From: Hoplostethus atlanticus
Taxonomy: Eukaryota; Chordata; Actinopteri; Trachichthyiformes; Trachichthyidae
Assembly (NCBI GenBank): GCA_034670405.1
Contig: JAXDDX010000004.1
Location: forward strand, 11,897,501-11,961,500
Direction: 5' to 3'
Length of the DNA stretch: 64,000 nt
Positions within the stretch are counted from its first letter, which is position 1, and each line of letters opens with the position of its first letter. Shown here in pieces: positions 1-24,898 of the stretch. The translations under genes were made by a program, and so were the position numbers. The notes beneath the pieces are model-generated. The model was given only the letters and a program-made list of their open reading frames with translations, ran no database searches and was not told where the DNA came from.

Positions 1-309
1 TTTGGGCTGATGGCTGATAATCTGACATGTGCTTCAGATTTTAAAAGGGGTTTTAATCTTATTTCAGAGTTGGCCCCGGCCCTGACTGGCCCCACTTGGC
101 CCCTCTGTGGAAAACGTGAGTCCTGACAGTAGACAGGAACACGACTGGTTGTGTCACTAGTTAGACAACACTGCCACCACCTGGCCAACAGTTGGAAGGA
201 GATGAATGTTGTAGTCCTACACTAGAGGGCAGTACATCCTAACAGAACAAGAGATGGTTTGTTATTGTTCAAACATCCTCACCAAGTAACCAGAAAAGAA
301 CAGCAGGAC
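1..309. other. frmd6 3' flanking DNA, no gene seen
   Basis: This stretch lies beyond the probable frmd6 cleavage site. I see no coding exon on either strand. The only notable site is a CTCF-like motif at 219-232, described in the findings. Confidence 0.5.
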
Positions 310-3300
310 TTTGGCAAATAAATGTACCTTTTATTGAGTATTGAGGGCATTAGTACCAAGAAGGCACAGACCAGACTTCATAATAACAAATCATTTTTCA
401 CTATAGGGTGACAAAAAATCATTCATTTTTTTCCTGAAGGGAGATCCTTTCACAGAAAGGATTATGGACACATAGTGCAGACGTGCAGACTCGTGTAAGT
501 TTTACCATGTATTTAAGAGAAGGAACAAATTATGGAGACTAGGGACGTGGGTTGTGGTTGTATGGCTACGTACCTTGACACACACTGCTTTAATATAGAA
601 GAGACATCACTGTCCATCAGAACAAGGGTTTAGAAAATATCCATAGAAATAATTAGAATTAGAAGTTGAAAACAGTGGAAGAAACAACTTGTAAGAAATA
701 TAAATCCTTATGTTGCTTTTAGACACACGACAGTATCGATACATGTATTTGGACTTTTAACCGGGTCCTGATGTTTATGTGGGATCACTAGAAAGAAATC
801 AGTCATGTAAAATGCCTGTAATAACATCTTGTCATTGTTCTGGAGTGAAACATTACAGCCAACCACCTCTGGACTACATTTCAGTACAATAAGAATATTT
901 AGTTTAGTTTTTGAATCGTGGGGTCACAGGGATTTCTGGACCTCATCATGGGGTCACTTTGGGAACCCCGACTCCAAGCACCACAACGGTCACTGTTGGC
1001 TTGGATGTGTCCAGTTCTCTGGAAAAGGAGACGTTAGCTTGCTGATCGACAGCAGAGGCTTCTTCTAAAAGACTGTCTGGTTCAGCCACAGTTCAACTCA
1101 ACACTTGAGCCTGGAGTTATGAGGTTCCATCTGCAGATGAGTTGTGACATACTGAGTATTTACCACTGAAATGAGTATTTTTGTTTAGATATCACTGTTT
1201 GTAGAAGCACACTGCGTCTATAACTAATTGTAATAAATATGTCAAATGGAACCTTATAATCCTCTGGTCATCATCATACTTGCTCTCTGTTCCAGCTCAT
1301 CCCAACTAAACAATAGTACAAGTACAATAGTGTTTTATATCACTCTTCTTGAAATTAGTGTTCTCACCACAGAAATAAAACTGCTTTAGTCTTATCCTTA
1401 ACAAAAGAAAAGAAATGTGTATCAGACATCCGGACAAAATCCTAAAGCTGGACTCGCGCCACATTAAGTATGAGTTGTGTGTTTTCTGAATAAAAACACC
1501 TTACGTGGTACAATTAACTGCAACAATAGCCTTTTGTTCTCAGGTACACCTCCTCTGATACGTTACTTTTGATTTATGAGTAGAAACACCTTGTGAAAAA
1601 CAACGTAACTTACCTTTTGTTAACTACAACAGTCTGAAGTTTTCAGTTACATCTCATGTGAGATAAAATGTTAAAGCCAGTCTTTCTTGTTCGGTACAAA
1701 GAGCCACCATATGAAAGATGTGAATCTGACATCACACAACCATAATACTGTCACATACATTGCTTATAATACTGAATGACATCAACCGCACACGGGATAA
1801 CTGTTCAACATATACAAGTCAGAAACATTCCATACAAAAACACAACACGTAAAAAGGTTTCAATCACAGTAAAATGATGGGATGAAAAATAATAACCCAG
1901 AAAAAACAAAAACAGAAGACAGTTCTGTAACAACAATCGAGAAAATTGAGTGGAAAGGAATATCTATACGCAGAATGAAGTCGAAATGTCAGTTTTGTTT
2001 TTGGACGATGGCCAACAGGGCTCCATTTTGTATCCAGATTACAGGGAAGCTTTCCTCGCCACAAGCTCAGCACAAGTAAGGGCACGTCGAAACTTACTCA
2101 GCCTCATTCCTCCTCTCGAATGTGTAAAGCGATATTTCACAGGACATGAAACAGTTTGAAATCACGATGGGATCTTTTGATATTTAAGACGGTCAACAAC
2201 TAAATCCCTTCAATGAGAACAGGTTCGTCTGCTAAAGATGAGTACACAATGTTGAGACACTTCAAAGGAGAGCTTTGAATTAAAATGGCTTGGATGTTCA
2301 AAATCATCCCCGTGACTTAGGTGAGGGTGCTGCTCTGCATGATTGTCAAGGCAAAGGGTTTAACACCTGCATAGTGTGATGAAGGCACATCGGCTGTGTG
2401 TTCATTATTGATAGTCCAGTCTGCGAAGGATACGTTGGCACACTGCACTTCCTGGTGAGGTAAAATTAAGTGGCACGCTGTTTAGAGGAAGACTGACAGA
2501 GGGAAGGAGACATCACTCTTTCTCAAAGGGTTAAGGGTCAACCCATTGTTCACCTTCCTGCTCAGCAAAGTTTCACTCCCACAATGACCTTATATTGTTC
2601 TGTCATGGGCTCATCGGTCATTTCATTGGCTGTGCACAACGAGAATAGGGTGGACACGAAAAAGCAGTTGTCATTTCATGTATCTCCGTTTCAGCGTTGG
2701 CTTGTCTTTGGTTGATAGCTCATAATTATTTGGGAGACGGATTTCCTCCACAGCAAAAACACGTGTGTCTTTAGCAGGTACATGTAGCATGTGCACACAG
2801 TCTGTTTGTGACTTTATATAGGTGTTAGTCAAAGGAGACACACACAACATGTAGATCTTCAAACCACTTTGGAGAAGACATGCTCTTTGAATGCAGTCAA
2901 AGTTTGTTTGAAAATGAAGATTTTGTTTGAAGACGAGATGATCCCTTACATTTCCTTTCACAACCAGAGTGTCACAGGGGAGCAGCATGGGTCACATTTT
3001 AAAGAGCCGGGTTTTCTTGAACCCAGTGTTCCCATTCTTGAAATTCCCATTTCAGTAAGATCCCTCCATGGACTCTTGGTGTGTGTTAATTTATAATGTG
3101 TTATGCTTCTGAAGAGACGAGCGAAGGGAGGGCCAAGTCAACACAACTTAAGGCCAGTTTCATCGGCGCTGCTCATTGCCAAGTATGGAAACCACCGTGT
3201 ATCACATCTCCAACGCTCCTCTCCCATCTAGTTCTCTGAGGGCTGAACCATCTCCAGGTCTGACAGGGAGGAGCAGAAGGTCACCCTGAGGTCACCTGTT

Positions 3301-3317
3301 TCCACCTCATCCTCCCA
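310..3317 (-). other. frmd6: frmd6 3' untranslated region (inferred)
   Basis: About 3 kb of non-coding sequence separates the frmd6 stop codon from the single AATAAA at 330-335. It is moderately AT-rich with only short chance ORFs. No obvious SINE or microsatellite breaks it, which fits a long mRNA 3' UTR better than random intergenic DNA. The assignment rests on the absence of any earlier canonical poly(A) signal. RNA evidence would be needed to exclude earlier non-canonical sites. Confidence 0.55.
330..335 (-). terminator. frmd6: frmd6 polyadenylation signal (AATAAA)
   Basis: The minus strand reads AATAAA here, followed by AGG and, about 20 nt further on, the likely cleavage region and then a T/G-rich stretch. 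It is the only canonical hexamer I found on the minus strand between the frmd6 stop codon and the window edge. That implies a 3' UTR of about 3 kb. A weaker TTTAAT/ATTAAA variant occurs at about 588. Confidence 0.65.
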
Positions 3318-14709
<11,392 letters not shown>

Positions 14710-14915
14710 CTGTGGAGACAAACAGGACAGGGGTTTCACATTAGTCTTGTGTTTCTGTTTTGCAGTATGAAGAGGGATGACATATGAAGAGTATTTTGTA
14801 GTATTAAGAGGTAGGCATGGTTGGGATGAAAATGTTGAATTTGTGAACTATTGGGGAGATATTGTTACAATTTGTTAACACTTGAGAAAAGCAACACTGC
14901 AGGTGAATATGTCTG

Positions 14916-14968
14916 TGAGTGAGTGAGTGAGTGAGTGAGTGAGTGAGTGAGTGAGTGAGTGAGTGAGT
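14916..14968 (+). repeat. (GTGA)n tetranucleotide microsatellite
   Basis: About 13 uninterrupted GTGA units end in a GTTA variant. The block lies just upstream (in transcript sense) of frmd6 exon 2. Confidence 0.95.
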
Positions 14969-15594
14969 TAGTGAGGGGAGGGAAGCACTCCTATTTATGT
15001 TGCTCTAGTGTCCATGAATATCTGACATCATGGCAGGGGAATGTCAGTGACTCAGGGAACATGTGAACATCTGTCTGGAAAGGAACTGATGGAATGTAAT
15101 GATGTTGTGAAAGCACACGTTTAATATCTGAATACCACACCAAACAAAAAAAATGTGTTACGACACTTGACTAGGAGAGCTTCTTAGCAACTTATACACT
15201 GTGGTTTTGACGGCTTTGTCGGCTCTGTAAGGCAAATAGTTCCAAATTTTTCACCAGTTTGTCAACCAGTTTTGTTTTGTTTGATGCTGCTGCCATGTTT
15301 TCAGCTGTCTGACTCGATTGAATTCTGACTGCTGCAGGCCACCATCAAGAGGCAGACTACAGCGCTGTCTATTCCAGTCCTTCTTCTTCTGTAAACTATT
15401 CCCTCTGCACGTATATATGCCCTCTGGAGGTGATGATGAAATGGAATTTCAGCTTGCAGAAAACAATTGAACGTTTGCAGCGCTATTGAAGTAGTATTGA
15501 AATTTCAGTTATGATGACAACGCTAACTTGAACACAAAATGGAATCTGTTGTTATCAAATAGCAATGGCAATGTTTTCACTCTTACTCTACCAA

Positions 15595-15657
15595 CTCTCT
15601 CTCTCTCTCTCTCTCACACCCACACACACACACACACACACACAGAAAGATAGAAAT

Positions 15658-15693
<36 letters not shown>
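15595..15693 (+). repeat. compound (CT)n-(CA)n microsatellite
   Basis: A CT run passes into two CA runs split by a short AGAAAGATAGAAATAAA interruption. Confidence 0.95.
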
Positions 15694-15696
<3 letters not shown>

Positions 15697-16239
15697 CAGC
15701 ATTAACAGTGCTACAGAATATCCCAGCAGGATTTGCACCTGGGGACGTGTGACACCTTCAGGAGATGTGAAAAGTCTCAGGCCAGACAAAGGAATGTTAA
15801 AGAACAATCAATGCTAATGATCACTTCTTCCTGTTAAAAGCAGCTCACCTTGAAGGCATGTTGTCATTAAAAATAGACAGGACAGATACTTGGCTAGTAT
15901 CACATTACATAGTGAATAACAATTAACATTTAAAAAGATACAATCAGGAAATTTAAGGGACTATTTAAATTTGGGGTTTATTCACAACAAGTTCTTCTTG
16001 ATGAGTTTGACTTGTATGTTGTGTGTATCTTCTGCAGCCTCAAAAGACATGAGAAACTCAGATTTAACCGTCACACACAGTCAGTCCTTCTATCAAAAGC
16101 TTAGATAATAAATATCAGAGAGAAAACAGTCTTAAAATCACTGTGTAAACAAAGCCAGTAGCAGGGTGACAGTCTTTCAATAGTGAGCAGCACAGTGAAA
16201 TTGTGAATTGGGCCTTTAAATGAGGGCAGATCATGATGA

Positions 16240-16500
16240 TAGCATTTCACAATGACAACATTGTGGGATAATGTTGCTACAAGGTAAGAGAACACTAGTA
16301 AAGCTTTAAATACACATGCTATCAAAATAACATTGGTCTTTTGCTGCAAGGTCAGAAAGTGCTTTGGACTAAGTAGCCATTCAATACACATGCTGTCAAC
16401 GTATAACACTTTTCTGCTGCAAAGATGGAGAATAGTTTGCACTCAGCAGGCATAAATACATACTGTTGACATATAGCATCAGTTCTCATTAAAGCTGGTC
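16240..16500 (+). repeat. minisatellite, unit about 74 bp, about 3.5 copies
   Basis: Successive degenerate units align. TACACATGCT starts at 16311 and again at 16385, and a variant TACATACTGT starts at 16457. TTGCTACAAGGT and TTGCTGCAAGGT also recur one period apart. Periods are 74 and 72 bp. Confidence 0.6.
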
Positions 16501-18422
16501 ATTGGATGTGCACTGTGGCGGGCAACAACCCACTCAGCATCAGTCTATTTATGAGCCATGACCAGGACAGCTCCCTGTGCTGCTGCTGACCTTGAGTAAA
16601 CACAGCACTATTTCAGTGTATACACACACACACATACGTACACGTATGTACACACACACAATAATGCAGACGCACAAACATCAGATGCATACAAACACAC
16701 AGGGTGTATGTTCCTGCTTGCTTGCCACCACCATATGTCAGGCGCTACTACAGAACAGATGAGCTGTGTGACAGCACCGGGGTTAATTAGAAGTGAGATC
16801 CATCTAATTGGATCACTTCCTTCCCTCTCCACTCCTCTCCACTGACTCAGCCCTCTCCCCCGTAGAGATTGACAGTGATTCCAAAGGAGCAACAAACAGA
16901 GCCAGGACAAATTGTATTGCAATTAATTCTTAGCGTTAGTTTAACCTGCTTGGATTGCCAGATCAGCAGGGTATGGCATACAGGAAAATAGAATGAGTAA
17001 TAGAAATTTTAAAAAAGAAAAGTGGTTTCATTTTTTGTGACTTAACCAATGGATATTTTCAAATAATATTTCAGTCACTCTCACCAACACTGTCTGCCCT
17101 CTTATCTAGCTTTTACACCATTATTGAAATGTTTCAACTGAGAAAAATAAATGACATCATCTGGTTTTGAGTTTGAGATGTGTGTATAGGGCGAAAAGAT
17201 TCCAACACATCCAGCTTAGTTGTGCTCCTATGTAGAAAAGTTAATGGCCCTCGAACCGGTCTCATATACCGGAGTCATATCATGTTGAACTTCCAGGTAG
17301 AAATATGATTCTTGACTTCCAGAGAAACATTACAGTTATGACTGTTTATTACATTGTTGAATGTAAATTGTGAAAGGGGATGCCTGTTTCATGTTGGCAT
17401 GCGGAGGAGACACAACCTCCAGTCATTAAATGGCCTATTGTGTCATGTCTGGTCTACTCATGAGGCATCACCACTGAGGGGATGTCCATAGGCTCCCCTA
17501 GATGAAAAGGCGGATTCCTTTACACAAGCTACTACTGTCTTCCATCCATACAACCAAAGACTACTCCTGGTTAGTGATCGGTTGGGATGAAAACATGCAG
17601 ACTCTCAGCCTTCCCTGCCCTATTCACTGCCTTGCAAAGAGTGATGCAACACTAGTGTCCGTCCAGAGCAACACACACACACACAACAGGCCACCGAGGT
17701 CTGCTTCCTCCTGCCTTTCAGCCTGAAACAGCAGGACTAAGGGATTTTGTCAACGTGGCAAGCCTCAGAGGCAGGCATGACACCAAAATCCCACACTGGG
17801 AGATAGAGAGAGGGCCTCTGTCACAACGAAGTCTCTCTCTTTCTCTCTTTCTCCCTCTCTCCTTGTTTGACATCAGAGGGGTGGAGTGCCTCTCAGTCTA
17901 ACTGTTCCAGAACTAAAGATGACAGCTGAGCCAAAGCAAACTCCCCCTGCTTGGAGAAGGAGGGATAGACTCAGCAGAGGAGGCTGAAACAGCGACTGAG
18001 TTTGACAAGTTTGACTGTCACAGTATAGTATTCTAGAATAGCTTCAGGTAAAGTACATGTCAAGCCTAAGAAAAAAGAGAGAGAGAGAAGAGTGCAGAAG
18101 GGATATATAGAAAGGGGGAGAGGGAGAGAGGGAGGGAACACTCGAAGCGCGGGCATGAAAAAAAGAAAAAAGTGCTGCAGTCAGGAGAATTCCTCACTAA
18201 CATCTGCTTCTCATTCCAACAATGGAGGCCTTTGATTCCTGATGCACACAACTAGCAGCACCACCACCGTCTCCATGCAACCCCCCCCCCCCCCCGACTC
18301 TGCCAGCGTACTACATCCCCTGACAGCATCCTGAGACCTGGAATAGCACACATCAAAAATAATCCCTGGGATAGTGACATACCTGGGTCTAATAATGTTT
18401 GAAAATATTTCTTTGTGTTTGT

Positions 18423-18595
18423 TTTAACCTGCTTGGAGTACCAGCTGGGTGGAGTTTACTGCATCAGGACCATATAGATAGTGTCAAATAGGCTGTAAAT
18501 TACAGACCAGTATAATTAATTCACTTTCTAACACTTTCCTGTGTTTGTCTAGACTTTCTGGCACTCATTGTTTTATCCCTTGTGGCAAACCAAAG
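18423..18595 (+). repeat. unclassified dispersed repeat, copy 2
   Basis: This is the second copy of the block at 12934-13095, in the same orientation and roughly three-quarters similar by eye, inside frmd6 intron 1. Confidence 0.5.
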
Positions 18596-20337
18596 TAGGA
18601 CATGGCACCTAAATAGGATAAAACAACCTGTAAACCTGCTCTAGGGATCCCTGATGCCAACCAATGGATGTAACAACCAAACTAGTCCCACAGCAAACAC
18701 ACTAAACACACACCTGTAGTTTCTAGAGAAGGGTGTAGAGTTTGAATCTCCCATTTGAAAAGTAACCTCTACTCCTTCAAAATGATGGATAGCACAAAAT
18801 GAAAACAAATTGTGGTACTTGGTAAAAGATACTGGTTAACTTAAGTCATTGGTTGACAAAATGCAGAAACTAACACAGACAGGATCCTCTATATTTTGAT
18901 GTTCAGATACTGAAAGATGCAGATTTTCTTTAAATGTAATATTTTCGAATGGTTCCTCAGTTGTAGGTACAGACAAAAAGACCTTGCAGTGGTCTGGGTG
19001 TAAATGGCACAAAGACAAAGAAAAGCCTAAATTTATGCATCCACTCATATGGGACAGGAGCCTGTTGCATGGGACAAAAATTGCCCTTGCTAGATTTGTT
19101 TTACCCTGTTCTCTCCCAAGAGATCTGTTTATTCAGCTGACGAGAAATGTTGCTGAGTTGAAAAGTAGCTCTAAATCACTTTGGTCACAAGATGGCATTC
19201 ACCGTCACAGTAAGGCTTGCCAGCACAGGAGACTTCCCTTCCCTATTTATGCTATAGCTACACACTTAAAGACGGGGCTAAGTGAAAAAACAAACAAACA
19301 GGAAAAACACACAAGCAGGTCACACACTCGACCACCCAGACCACTAATTTTAGATTGTCAGTGAACCAAATCTAAATATCTATTTTGGATTCTTGTTAGC
19401 CTGTCATGATGTCAGGAAGTGCCTGTCATTATGTGCAGGAAATACAAGGGCGACAAATTATCACACATGTATCGATTCCTTCACACATCTCCACTGTCAA
19501 CAGACTGTACCATGGTAAAAACAGATGCTAAATGGCATAGAGAGACTGGTAGCATTATTAGCTGCACCCTCACACATACCTGGATGACCCATGCCCATTT
19601 ATAGCTTTTAAGCCTAATCTAAATAAGCAAAGCAGAAGGAAAATACAGTGTACTATCTAAGGCCTTGATTCCCACGATCCCCAAGATCATCTAGCAGATA
19701 TCTGTCGTTTGACTGTTAGAATTCCTCCTCTATTTCCACCCAGCTAGCAGGGAGGATAAACAATCTGTTTCTGGCCCAGAGTCAAAATAAAAGTCTGAGA
19801 GCCTAAACAGCATACCTCAAGTAAAAGGATATGAATCATCTGAATTATGCTACTTATCCATAACACGTCAAGCCTTGCTCCTGAATAAAGAATTTTGTGA
19901 ATGAGAGGCGCTATCTAGTAAAATTGTTATGCCTTATCGTATGATGCTGCTTTATAGAAGCATATGTTTGCATCATACAAATCCAAGATTGGTAGAGTAA
20001 ATCCTGAGGAATCTTCCTTGATCAAATGTCATGCTCATTAACTGCTAAAGGTCAGGCCTGTACACAGCATGGTGCTGTAATACTGTTACATAATCGTCTG
20101 TAGCCCTAGGCTAAGATACAATACAGCTCATACTAACACTGCTGCAATATTCAAGTCACATTATCTGGACTCACTGGAGAGGTTACCTCATTGGAATGGA
20201 ATTTGAAAGACTTCCTCTGTTGTTCCGCTTTTGACTTTTGTCATCCTTTCGTCCTTTGTCCTGGTATCATTTAGGATTAAGAAACTGGAGTGCCTTTCTG
20301 GTTGATGAATGATTGTTATTGTTAAAGCAGGTATCAT

Positions 20338-20603
20338 TATAATAATGGACAATGGTAACTTTAGAGAGCGGAAGGATGCTGGTTCAAATCTGGGAGGGGA
20401 AAGTGAACACAGTGGCCACCCCCAACAACCACCGTCAAGCTGGCATCAGACAAGGCACTGGCCACCCAATTACTCCAGTGGAGCTGCTCAGCGGCCAACA
20501 GTGAAAGACTGGTTGTACTGGGTGTGAGTGCAAAGAAGTGTGCTGTGGGAAAGAGCACGCATTCTCAGCAAACTTTCCCTGGATGTATAAATGTTAAAAT
20601 AAT
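20338..20603 (+). repeat. tRNA-derived SINE remnant
   Basis: It has a clear B-box-like GGTTCAAATC at 20381-20390, then CACAGTGGCCACC, CAATTACTCCAGTGGAGCTG and GGTTGTACTGGGTGTGAG. The tail contains GCATTCTCAGCAAA. It shares the tail and the tRNA-unrelated body with the copy at 6316-6560. Confidence 0.65.
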
Positions 20604-23600
20604 CCCATTTCTTTAATATTTAAGGAATAAAGCTGTTGCTACAGAGCAATATGCAGGTGGAAAATGCAGGTCCGTCATCTCAAGTAACAAAAAAGTAACA
20701 GAGAGTTCAAGTAACACAGATCAAAACTCTGAGATTTCTCGATGAAGTACAACTCAAGCTCAGTTACCTTTATGGAAAAATGATTTCAACATTCATAACA
20801 TCTGGCTTCCATGTGGCTCTGAGCAAGGGAGTGAGTCCATACATGCGTGCACATGCACATACACACACGTACACACACACTCATCTCAAACCGCCAAAGC
20901 TGCCAGACATGTTAGAACAGAGTCAGCAGTTGCTCTCCTCGCTCCCCACCCTGCAGGCTTACAGCACCCAACATTCAGACCTGGGACATGCATGAGTAAC
21001 CTGCAAAACTAGCAATAGCAGCGCAATACACTGCAGAGACGCCAACTCGACCATTACACATTTTCAAAAAAGAGTGAGCAGCCTGAAAAGAGAGGGTTAA
21101 AAAAAGCAACTGCAATTACAACGAACTGAAACCAAACCCTGTTGTTTTGTTTCAGACAAAGACCTTCCGTTTTATGGAGCGGATTGTGACGGTGATCTGA
21201 TCTGTTCCCTGCTTTTGTAACACGTTTGCCTCCAATTGTTTATACCTGAAGAGAATCAAAAGCCTTGCACGTGAGGTTCTACACAACGTTTTATGGAATG
21301 TAAAAGATTGTGTAAGAACATATAGCTGCATAAAAGCACCTCTTCCAGTTATAGGTACAGCGCCAGTGTTTCCCTTATAATCATTTAGCTTTGGTGGCCT
21401 CCCACAGCTGGAAAAATGTAGAGACAGACAACGAAAGTTCATCATCTGACCTGCCCCAAAAAACAAATACAAATCACAACTGCAAATACACACACACACA
21501 ACTGTCCATATATATCAAGATATAAATATCCAATAAAGAGCTATTCCTAATCTCCAACACATAGTGGAGCTGATCCTGGAATTGGCCCGGAGGTGAACCT
21601 GGGTCTCAGTGACAATCCTACTCCCACCTTGAAAATCTACCAAAACTTTTACAGGAAACACTGACTGCTGTAGCGAGAGGCACATGAGATAAGCCACTAA
21701 TGTCCTCAGGGGATGCTGGCAGGTTAAATCTCGCTGGTCCACTTCCTTGAATGGACGCAAGCGTCACTAAGGGGGCCAAGTAAGCATAGGAAAAAACACA
21801 ATCCAAGGAAAAGGGAGAGGGAAACAAACGCAGGAAGAACTTACCCAATTTTTTTTCAGTCCTCATGGAACTCTTGAGAAATGGATATGAGGAGTCATAC
21901 AACATAAAGAATATAGTTGCAGTTGCGGAAAAACCTCCAAACTCCCATGTTGGTGGTTTTCATGTTTTTGCATGGAATGAAGGCTTATGTGGTCCCCTGT
22001 AGGTAGAGAAAGTTTTATGACCCTCGGGCCTATAAAAACCAATCACAACTCATGGTAAATCTTGCTCACGGTCGTCAGTATGGAAATATGGGTGGGGTTT
22101 TTTTCTCAATTCTTGTTGACTTTTCTAAGATACAAAGTTTTCATCCAACAGCAGTAATATGGGTTAGACAGACTAGACTAATAGGAGATGAGTGGAGAGC
22201 CCAGGGCACCTGTATAAATTACACCAAGGAGGATGCCTGACTGTATTCACACCCACATAGCCACAGTGGCGATAACACGTGCAATAGGGGGGCGAGAGAT
22301 TGAGTTTCTCCTCCTCTATGGCGATAACTGTAATCTCATCCTTTCTCATTGGAGCGGTGACAGTCTCATACTACTTCTCATATTGTCTTTGGACTTAAAA
22401 TATGATTCTTCTTACACTTTATCCTCCATGAGAAGGTCACAGCTAGATTGACTGATAAATTCAGGAGGAAGCATCTTCTAAACAAGCTCTTAAAAAGATA
22501 TGAATAGCCACTACAACACCAATTTCAAAAGCAAACAGTACCTGGCTTTCCTATAAGAATTTGCACCACTAGAATGCGATTATGTAAAATGCATGAAACA
22601 GGTTATCTCTAGTGTCAATGAAAATGCAAACTGTGTGCGCCCTCACTGCCTGTGTCTCTCTGAAACATTGAAGTCAACTCGCCCCGGGCACCTTTTGCTC
22701 TCTCTAAGAGTCGAAGTGCGACATGGGTGGAAGCTCAGAGAGGGAGAAAGAAGAGGCAGTGAGAAAGAAGTAGAAGGAGAAAGAGAGACAGGCAGTGATG
22801 GAGACAGAGAAAGACAGAAAGTGATGGAGTGACAGTGGCAGGGACACAGGGAGACAGCGAGGATGAAAGAGAGGAAAACTGCAGTAGAGAGACGAGTAAT
22901 GTATTCCAGTTACCTGGAATACCTTCCTTAGAGTACCACAGAAGCCTTCTTCAGATCAGCTTCTGCATCTACCAGCTTGTGTATTCACTGCAGAGTTTTA
23001 GCACCGATGAAAGGCAACCCTGGGGCTATGGTTTCGGTTGAGCTAGTGGTGCTGAGGCTGTAGTTAGAGGAAATGACTGGCAAATGTGGGTTTGAACCAA
23101 CTTCCAGATAAACAAATGATGCAGCGACATTCACAGAGGTTTGTATCGTGACATACAGTGCCACGTGTGGTTTCTAAATGAAAACTCTGAAAGATGAAGG
23201 TAAGGAGTTCCACAAAAACACATCGGTTCCAGACAAGAAAGTGTTTATCAAAGTTATTGTGGGATTGCCCCATGCAGTTATGGGCCGTCCCATGCCCTCT
23301 AACACAGACACACAGAAACACACAGACACACACACACACCACCTTTTGTCCACATTTCCTTTTTTGCTTCCTACTCAAGCAGTGGTCTTCCTGTCCAGAC
23401 AGCACCTGCACCATCTCTCTCTCTCTCTCTCCCATTCACTTCTCTCTCTCTCTTCCATTCGCTTTGCTTTGACACACCAGTCAGCCAAGACTCTGTCACG
23501 ATCACAAAAACACGAGTTGTTTTTTTCCGTTTTCCTCCACAGCTGGAGCAGAAACCTGGCCTGCCATGCATGCTGGAGAATAGGCCACACAAGGTAGATG

Positions 23601-23786
23601 ATTAGCCTGCCATGTGTAGAGGGACAGTCTGAAGCATTGCAGATCCTACGATGGGATCACTGGCTGACTGTATAGTAGTACTGATGTCAGGAGATCAAGC
23701 CAAGAGTCTTGATTTCATTTGTCAACCGTCAGTTTGAGATGTCAACTGTGATGAACATACACGCACAATGTAATAACCCCCCCTTC

Positions 23787-23925
23787 TGAAGTGCCCTTGA
23801 GCAAGACACCGAAACCCTACCAGCTCCAGGCCTGCTGTCATTCTGACCCTGACCTCCCTGGAGGGGGGCAGTGGCAAAGACAATTTCCCTGCAGGGCTGA
23901 ATAAAGTGTCATATTATTGCTATAA
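23787..23925 (+). repeat. truncated SINE/LINE 3' end
   Basis: The words GAAGTGCCCTTGAGCAAGAC and TTTCCCTGCAGGGCTGAATA followed by AAGT are familiar hallmarks of teleost non-LTR repeat bodies and tails. The head is missing. Confidence 0.5.
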
Positions 23926-24898
23926 TACTGGGGATAACTAATTTATTGAAAAGATCCTTTTAGCAAAGACTTTGTAGTTCTACCAAAAAGCTGAGGATCC
24001 CCACTACCTTGTATCTAGATAGCTCTCTGGTCTAATATTAAACAGAGGGGAAATTGTTTGCATTCCTGGGAACTGAAACCACTTCGCAGTTTGTTCAAAC
24101 TGAGGCAAAGTAGAGGACAATTCCCAGCTCCAAGCACTCAGATTAGCTGCGTTACACATCATTTTATACAATCCCAGCTCTGACATTCACGAGGCATTTC
24201 ACTGCATAGGATGCCAACACTGGCATCGTCGGAGAGATGAGGCATGAGCTTTAGTGGCGTGGTTATTACACAAGGATAACACGGAGGAGAAAGTTAGACT
24301 GTCATTTCCACAGTGTTTGACTCTTCACGTCTTTACATTAAAACCAATATAATATTCCCATAACGTTCATTTATACCCTTTATCGTAAGGGTACCAGGTC
24401 TATGGTTACTGAAGGCAACATGATGAAGCGAAGGCAGCAGAAAAGTGCACAAACGTTTAAAATGATAACTTCTCATCATTCTCAGATTATCCTACTACAC
24501 CCAGTCATTTAACAGGACTCACTGTGAGTTTAACAGGGCTAAAGAATAAAAAACAGAGCTCGGTAAAAGAAAAAAACGCGTGGCGGTTTCTTCTATAGTG
24601 TTGCAACGTTCCCTGGAAAATATTCTGGCAGTAAACGGTAAGCAAATCGGTAACGCAAAGACTCAACCAATACTCAACTTCCAACTTTGCTTAACCGATT
24701 TAAAAGGTCAAAATGTTCTAATTTAATATTATAAGAACAGCAACAACAGCAGACTTTTTCTTTAATCATTTCAGAAGGATTCAAACAGTTGAAAACGGTT
24801 AGTTAGCGCGAGCGAAGTCATTAGGTCCCCACTGACTGTAAAAGAATAAAAAACGGATAAAGATATTCAAAGAGCGTAACCAGTCAAACAAAACTCAC

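Larger units (their letters stand above)
14710..24898 (-). other. frmd6 intron 1 (10.2 kb)
   Basis: This large first intron lies between the proposed non-coding exon 1 and the start-codon exon. It contains a (GTGA)n block, a compound CT/CA microsatellite, a roughly 74-bp minisatellite, CA-rich runs, two SINE-type remnants and purine-rich tracts near 18060-18150 and 22735-22870. It also holds a homopolymer C run at about 18281-18296. I see no additional coding exon. Large first introns commonly carry enhancers, but none is identifiable by eye. Confidence 0.6.

Noticed and set aside
14916..14968. Regular tandem repeat resembling a CRISPR array
   Set aside because: It is a pure tetranucleotide microsatellite without unique spacers, in a vertebrate intron.
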